Made by a program: the position numbers and the translations under genes | Notes under the pieces: generated by a model | What the model was told of the DNA's origin: nothing | Databases searched by the model: none | What the model saw: only the letters and a program-made list of their open reading frames with translations | Part shown: piece after piece, positions 14,054 to 17,409 of the stretch | Numbering within the stretch: the stretch's first letter is position 1 | Layout: each line of letters begins with the position of its first letter | DNA from: Treponema sp. | Lineage (GTDB): Bacteria; Spirochaetota; Spirochaetia; Treponematales; Treponemataceae | Direction of reading: 5' to 3' | Length of the DNA: 17,409 nt | Assembly: GCA_023231445.1 (NCBI GenBank) | Contig: JALNVF010000066.1 | Coordinates: 1-17,409 of the forward strand

Positions 14054-14822
14054 AAGTATCCAGTTTTCCCATAGCGGCAAGAATAACAGACGCTGCAACA
14101 GTAGCTGCCGTTTCTGTCCGCAGAATGCGTTGTCCCATCGAACACCTCGTCCAGTCTGCATCTTCGAGTTGCACACGTTCTCTGTCGGACCATCCCCGTT
14201 CGCTTCCAATTGCCGCCATAACGGATTCGTCAGCCTCCTCCGCAGCCTTTACGGGGTGTGCTGCAAGAAATCCGGTAAGCGTGCATGATGCCCGGACGTT
14301 GTCCAGCGCAATTTTTATTTTACCGTTTGATTGTACGGCGTCCAGACATTCTGCAAGTGTTTTATGCAGAAATAATCCGGGAACGTGCGTGCCTGCCGCC
14401 TGTACGGTTCCGTCAAGCAGCATCTGATATGCGGCACCCCGTTCGACAAGGGACGACTGCATATATGATTTTTCGCCAAGTTCAGTTCCCGTCAGGTGTA
14501 CTGCGCATACTCCCAGTCCCGCAATATCCCGCAGAAGACGTTTTAACTGAATCGGACGGGGAAAGCCGATTATAAGTGTAAGCGGATAAAGTGGTTTGCC
14601 GTCAGTTTCCGGATTGAATGTAAAAGAAATTGTTCCTTCTGAGTCTGCCGTACTGCCGGTAATTTCCGTTATAGTTGCAGTTCCTGCCATTCCCCCTATG
14701 ATTCCGGCTGAAAACGTATCTCCGGTTTTCTTATGAAGAATTTTAATAATATGTACGCCGCGTTCATCGCGGACCGGAAGTGGTTTATTAATTTCATCCT
14801 GCGTAAAAAGACAGATATTCAT
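14052..14822 (-). CDS. rsmE: 16S rRNA (uracil(1498)-N(3))-methyltransferase RsmE
   Basis: The 256-residue protein has the two parts of RsmE: an N-terminal PUA-like RNA-binding domain (from MNICLFTQDEI to about residue 70) and a C-terminal SPOUT methyltransferase domain. The knot motifs are IGSERGWSDRE (205-215) and LRTETA (234-239), which bind S-adenosylmethionine. The usual IGPEGG is changed to IGSERG here. It methylates U1498 of 16S rRNA. I chose the ATG at 14822 because the family starts at this point and TGGTATACT ends 7 bases upstream, while in-frame ATGs at 14843 and 14885 would add unrelated residues. There is no Shine-Dalgarno. It is convergent with fabV and divergent from the beta-helix gene. 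Confidence 0.9.
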   Translation of the reverse strand: MNICLFTQDEINKPLPVRDERGVHIIKILHKKTGDTFSAGIIGGMAGTATITEITGSTADSEGTISFTFNPETDGKPLYPLTLIIGFPRPIQLKRLLRDIAGLGVCAVHLTGTELGEKSYMQSSLVERGAAYQMLLDGTVQAAGTHVPGLFLHKTLAECLDAVQSNGKIKIALDNVRASCTLTGFLAAHPVKAAEEADESVMAAIGSERGWSDRERVQLEDADWTRCSMGQRILRTETAATVAASVILAAMGKLDT

Positions 14823-14829
14823 TCTTGTA

Positions 14830-14838
14830 AGTATACCA
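14830..14838 (-). promoter_or_regulatory. Extended -10 promoter abutting the rsmE start
   Basis: The minus strand reads TGGTATACT (hexamer at 14830-14835). It ends 7 bases before the ATG at 14822, predicting a leaderless or one-base-leader mRNA. A poor -35 candidate TTTTAT lies 17 bases further upstream. Confidence 0.5.
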
Positions 14839-14964
14839 TTCATGACTGTCTGATAAAAGAGTATGTTTTTAAGACTGTTTCTCATAACAAAAGATTATGA
14901 AGGAAGTATGAAACGATAAAGACTCTGCAGTTATTGTTTGTGTATACGAATACGGAGGTATTTT

Positions 14965-15582
14965 ATGACAAAGAAATACAGTGCAGTAATTTTTATTTTT
15001 GCTGCATCGCTTGTTGTTCCCCTGGGGGCGTTTGCATCAGGCAGAAAGGATGTTGTACCGGAGAATAATACGCTGCAGGAAATACCGGAAAACAGACATG
15101 GTCCCGGTATGATGCACGAACCGGGACAGAAAAAAACTGCAGTACTTTCCGGTGAACTGACGGTCGATGGAAAATCGGTAATTGTAAAAGATAAAGACCT
15201 TGATTCAGTAAAACAGGGACAGAATGTCGTTCTTGTATTAAACGGCGGGAAACTTACGCTTTCCGGTGTTATACTGTCAAAGAAAGGTGATTCACCGGAT
15301 GCGGATCAGAGCAATTTTACCGGTATGAATGCAGCAGCTCTCGCGTCGTCGGGAGGTCAGATAAAAATGGAAAATGTACAGATATCCTCAGAAGCAGACG
15401 GAGCCAACGCAGTATTTGCTTCAGGAGCAGATTCTCTTATTACGGTGACAGGTCTCAAAGTGTATACAAATGGTAATTCATCAAGGGGACTTGATGCAAC
15501 ATATGGCGGTACCATAAACGCTGAAGATGTTGATATTGCTTCTCTGCTGTTCTGCCGGTATATTTTACAGACAGAACAGTGA
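14965..15582 (+). CDS. Exported beta-helix repeat protein, probably C-terminally truncated
   Basis: This 205-residue protein starts with a signal peptide (MTKKYSAVIFIFAASLVVPLG, cleavage probably after AFA near 24). A low-complexity linker follows, then right-handed beta-helix-like repeats: GGKLTLSGVILSKKGDS, a SSGGQIKMENVQISSEADGANAVFASG turn, and SSRGLDATYGGTINAEDVDIA (to residue 192). Proteins of this type in treponemes and clostridia are, to my knowledge, much longer surface or adhesin-like proteins that continue with more coils. Here the repeat stops abruptly and a short unrelated tail (SLLFCRYILQTEQ) runs to the stop. Truncation by deletion or a frame change is likely. GGAGGT at 14954-14959 gives a strong start at 14965. 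The stop overlaps the Shine-Dalgarno of the next gene. Confidence 0.75.
   Translation: MTKKYSAVIFIFAASLVVPLGAFASGRKDVVPENNTLQEIPENRHGPGMMHEPGQKKTAVLSGELTVDGKSVIVKDKDLDSVKQGQNVVLVLNGGKLTLSGVILSKKGDSPDADQSNFTGMNAAALASSGGQIKMENVQISSEADGANAVFASGADSLITVTGLKVYTNGNSSRGLDATYGGTINAEDVDIASLLFCRYILQTEQ
15547..15579 (+). repeat. 8-bp inverted repeat at the end of the beta-helix gene
   Basis: CTGTTCTG (15547-15554) and CAGAACAG (15572-15579) are exact reverse complements separated by 17 bases. The repeat covers the non-homologous tail of the beta-helix gene and ends just before its stop codon. It lacks a T tract after the second arm. Confidence 0.5.
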
Positions 15583-15592
15583 GAGGCACATA

Positions 15593-16720
15593 ATGAAAGA
15601 CGAAAATACACCTGCACAGACAATGATCAATACCGTATGCGGTGTAAAAAGGAATGAACGTGTTCTTATCATTGCGAATCCGGAAACAGATGGTATTGCA
15701 CAGAAGTTGTTTGAAGCTGCCCGTGCGGTTAGAGCACGTCCGGTACTGATATTTCAACCGGCAAAAAAATCTTTCGATAACGCAGCTCACGAAGTACTTG
15801 CAGCAATCGCATCAAATCCCGACGTATGCCTTTCGATTTCTGCAGTAAAACTGGGAAAGGATCCGGAAGGTATTGCGCATCCGTATAAAGACGACCGCAA
15901 TATCGAATATGATCATATTTTCGACTATCTGCTGTACGGCAAAAAATCAATACGTGCGGTCTGGACACCGGGCATTACACCGTCAATGTACGAACGTACC
16001 GTACAAATTGATTATGAGGAACTTGCCCGCCGGTGTACCGTGCTTGAAGGTCTGTACGAGAATGCAGTAAGTGTGCATGTTACAGCTCCGGGAGGAACTG
16101 ACGTAACAGTACCTGTTAATGGAAGAAAAGTACTCTGCGACAACGGCGTTTTTTCACGGCCTGGTACAGGAGGAAATATTCCTTCTGGTGAAGTTTTTAT
16201 AAGCCCGGTCGTGGGTACAGGAAATACCAGGAATCAGCATACAACAGTATGCGGAACTTCAGGTACCATTGTATTTGACGGTTCCATGACTTTCGGTGAC
16301 GGGGATGCGCTTCTTAAAACTCCGATTACGGTGCATGTCGACGAAGGTTTCGTTAAGGAAATTACAGGCGGAAGTGAAGCTCTCCGTCTGGAAAAAACAA
16401 TACATGATGCAGAAACAAACGCAGTCAGTATGGAAAAAGAAGGCAGACTGCCGGCGGGAATGGGTTCTGTATACAGCCGCAATGCACGGAATATCGGAGA
16501 ACTTGGTATAGGACTTAATCCTTCCGCCGTTATAACCGGTAATATGCTTGAGGATGAAAAAGCGTTCCGTACATGCCATTTTGCAATCGGTGAAAATTAC
16601 GACAGCGATGCTCCCTCACTTATTCATCTTGATGGAGTTGTCCGGGATCCTACAATCAGTATTACCTATGCAGATAGTTCAAGAAAGATTATTCTCCGGT
16701 CAGGAGAGATTCAATTTTAA
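15593..16720 (+). CDS. M29-like aminopeptidase (leucyl aminopeptidase / aminopeptidase T family)
   Basis: This 375-residue protein has the order of conserved acidic and histidine ligands seen in the M29 metallo-aminopeptidase family and its relatives: GNIPSGEVFISP (Glu200), RNIGELGIGLNP (Glu303), NMLEDEK, CHFAIGENY (His329) and IHLDGVV (His345, Asp347). Such enzymes remove N-terminal residues from peptides in the cytoplasm with two divalent metals. No signal peptide is present. GAGAGG at 15581-15586 stands 6 bases before the ATG at 15593. The longer in-frame start at 15527 lies inside the beta-helix gene and adds an unrelated hydrophobic stretch, so I reject it. The related 2,5-dihydroxypyridine dioxygenases share this fold, so peptidase activity is likely but not certain. 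Confidence 0.82.
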   Translation: MKDENTPAQTMINTVCGVKRNERVLIIANPETDGIAQKLFEAARAVRARPVLIFQPAKKSFDNAAHEVLAAIASNPDVCLSISAVKLGKDPEGIAHPYKDDRNIEYDHIFDYLLYGKKSIRAVWTPGITPSMYERTVQIDYEELARRCTVLEGLYENAVSVHVTAPGGTDVTVPVNGRKVLCDNGVFSRPGTGGNIPSGEVFISPVVGTGNTRNQHTTVCGTSGTIVFDGSMTFGDGDALLKTPITVHVDEGFVKEITGGSEALRLEKTIHDAETNAVSMEKEGRLPAGMGSVYSRNARNIGELGIGLNPSAVITGNMLEDEKAFRTCHFAIGENYDSDAPSLIHLDGVVRDPTISITYADSSRKIILRSGEIQF

Positions 16721-16731
16721 AAGGGGCTTAT

Positions 16732-17343
16732 ATGTACGTAGCTTTGTCTTTTGATGACGGGCCGAATACGGTAACGACACCGCATATTCTGGATATACTT
16801 GAAAACGAACATGTTCCGGCATCGTTTTTTCTCATCGGGCAGTATATCACAGAGGAATCTATCCCTGTTATAGAGCGGGAACTGTCTCTTGGCTGTGATA
16901 TAGAGTGTCATTCATGGACTCATTCCGATATGACGAAAATGACGAAAGATGCGATACAGGATGAAATTGTACGTACGTGCAGTTTAATTAAGAAAATTAC
17001 CGGTACCGCTCCCTCGTTTTTCCGTCCTCCGTATATCAGCGTAAACGATACACTGTACGACGCCGTTCATCTGCCGTTCATCTGCGGAATGGGTGTAGAA
17101 GACTGGGTGGCGGACGTCTCTGCTGCGGAACGGGCTGCACGTGTAATCAACGGTGTAAAAGACGGGACGATTGTGCTGCTTCATGATTTTTCGGGAAATA
17201 TAAATACCGTGGAAGCTCTCAAAACAATTATACCGTCCCTGCGGAAGAAAGGGTATACGTTTGTTACCGTACCACAAATGTTCAGTCTGTACGGAGTAAG
17301 TCCTGACCAGCCGCATAAAATATGGACATACGTAAAACAATAA
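16732..17343 (+). CDS. Polysaccharide deacetylase (NodB-homology, CE4)
   Basis: The 203-residue protein is essentially a bare NodB-homology domain. The five CE4 motifs are visible: SFDDGP (Asp8, Asp9), HSWTH (His60, His64, metal ligands), RPPY (98-101), the EDW segment (124-126), and LLHD (His151, Asp152). CE4 enzymes remove acetyl groups from N-acetylglucosamine-containing polymers such as peptidoglycan, or from related substrates. No signal peptide or membrane anchor precedes the catalytic motif, which starts at residue 6. It would therefore act in the cytoplasm, or on a small substrate, or leave the cell by another route. AAGGGG at 16721-16726 lies 5 bases before the ATG. It is 11 bases from the aminopeptidase stop, so the two are in one operon. 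Confidence 0.92.
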   Translation: MYVALSFDDGPNTVTTPHILDILENEHVPASFFLIGQYITEESIPVIERELSLGCDIECHSWTHSDMTKMTKDAIQDEIVRTCSLIKKITGTAPSFFRPPYISVNDTLYDAVHLPFICGMGVEDWVADVSAAERAARVINGVKDGTIVLLHDFSGNINTVEALKTIIPSLRKKGYTFVTVPQMFSLYGVSPDQPHKIWTYVKQ

Positions 17344-17358
17344 TAAAGGACTGGTACT

Positions 17359-17409
17359 GTGGAAAATCAGACAGCTTTGTCATATGAAGAACCATTACTA
17401 CTTGTAAAA
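17359..17409 (+). CDS. Start of an unidentified gene (partial, GTG start)
   Basis: An open frame from GTG 17359 runs to the window edge (17 codons, MENQTALSYEEPLLLVK if GTG is read as Met). AAAGGA at 17345-17350 stands 8 bases upstream, and the start is 15 bases after the deacetylase stop, so it probably continues this operon. Too little is visible to assign a family. Confidence 0.5.
   Translation, partial: MENQTALSYEEPLLLVK

Noticed and set aside
14823..14885. Longer N-terminus for RsmE from ATG 14885
   Set aside because: The extra 21 residues do not match the family and would run over the extended -10 box. The family start fits ATG 14822.
15527..15592. Earlier in-frame start giving the aminopeptidase a hydrophobic N-terminus
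   Set aside because: The added stretch is the out-of-frame reading of the beta-helix gene. A good Shine-Dalgarno precedes the ATG at 15593.
1..17409. CRISPR array, insertion sequence or prophage
   Set aside because: I saw no regularly spaced repeats, transposase, integrase or phage structural genes, and gene order and composition look uniform along the window.

Overview
The window looks like a chromosomal segment of a host-associated spirochaete, most probably a Treponema. The main clue is a FabF next to a FabV-type trans-2-enoyl reductase, the enzyme best known from Treponema denticola. Moderate GC content, an isolated tRNA gene and many short operons separated by small gaps fit this. The genus is an inference, not something I could test. 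There are no insertion sequences, phage genes, CRISPR arrays or rRNA genes.

Layout. Positions 1-203 hold the end of a probable outer-membrane beta-barrel gene, followed by a weak terminator. A minus-strand tRNA-Ala(CGC) and a HAD-family nucleotidase follow. Next, on the plus strand, come a tautomerase, a glycerate kinase and a TatD-like hydrolase in a tight operon, then a GNAT acetyltransferase. Positions 3913-5695 form a compact set of membrane or exported proteins: an unknown 127-residue exported protein, a 43-residue membrane protein, a SecF homologue without SecD, and an OadG-like subunit without OadA or OadB. A strong hairpin closes it. Two MATE exporters then converge around a metallo-beta-lactamase-fold hydrolase (5805-9436). 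Positions 9586-14003 carry lipid genes: an acyl-CoA synthetase, FabF and FabV, which together could activate fatty acids and elongate acyl chains. RsmE (minus strand) follows, then an operon with a beta-helix surface-type protein that looks truncated, an M29-like aminopeptidase, a polysaccharide deacetylase, and the first codons of one more gene at the edge.

The most interesting regulatory pattern concerns translation starts. Several genes have a good Shine-Dalgarno sequence a few bases before the start codon or are stop/start coupled to the gene before. Five others (HAD, GNAT, the 127-residue exported protein, the second MATE and RsmE) have no Shine-Dalgarno. Instead they have a -10-like box, three of them with an extended TGn element, exactly 6 or 7 bases before the ATG. 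This puts the expected transcription start on or next to the start codon and predicts leaderless mRNAs. Other points to check are the orphan SecF/OadG cluster, a 16-bp perfect inverted repeat at the predicted transcription start of fabF, and the abrupt end of the beta-helix protein.
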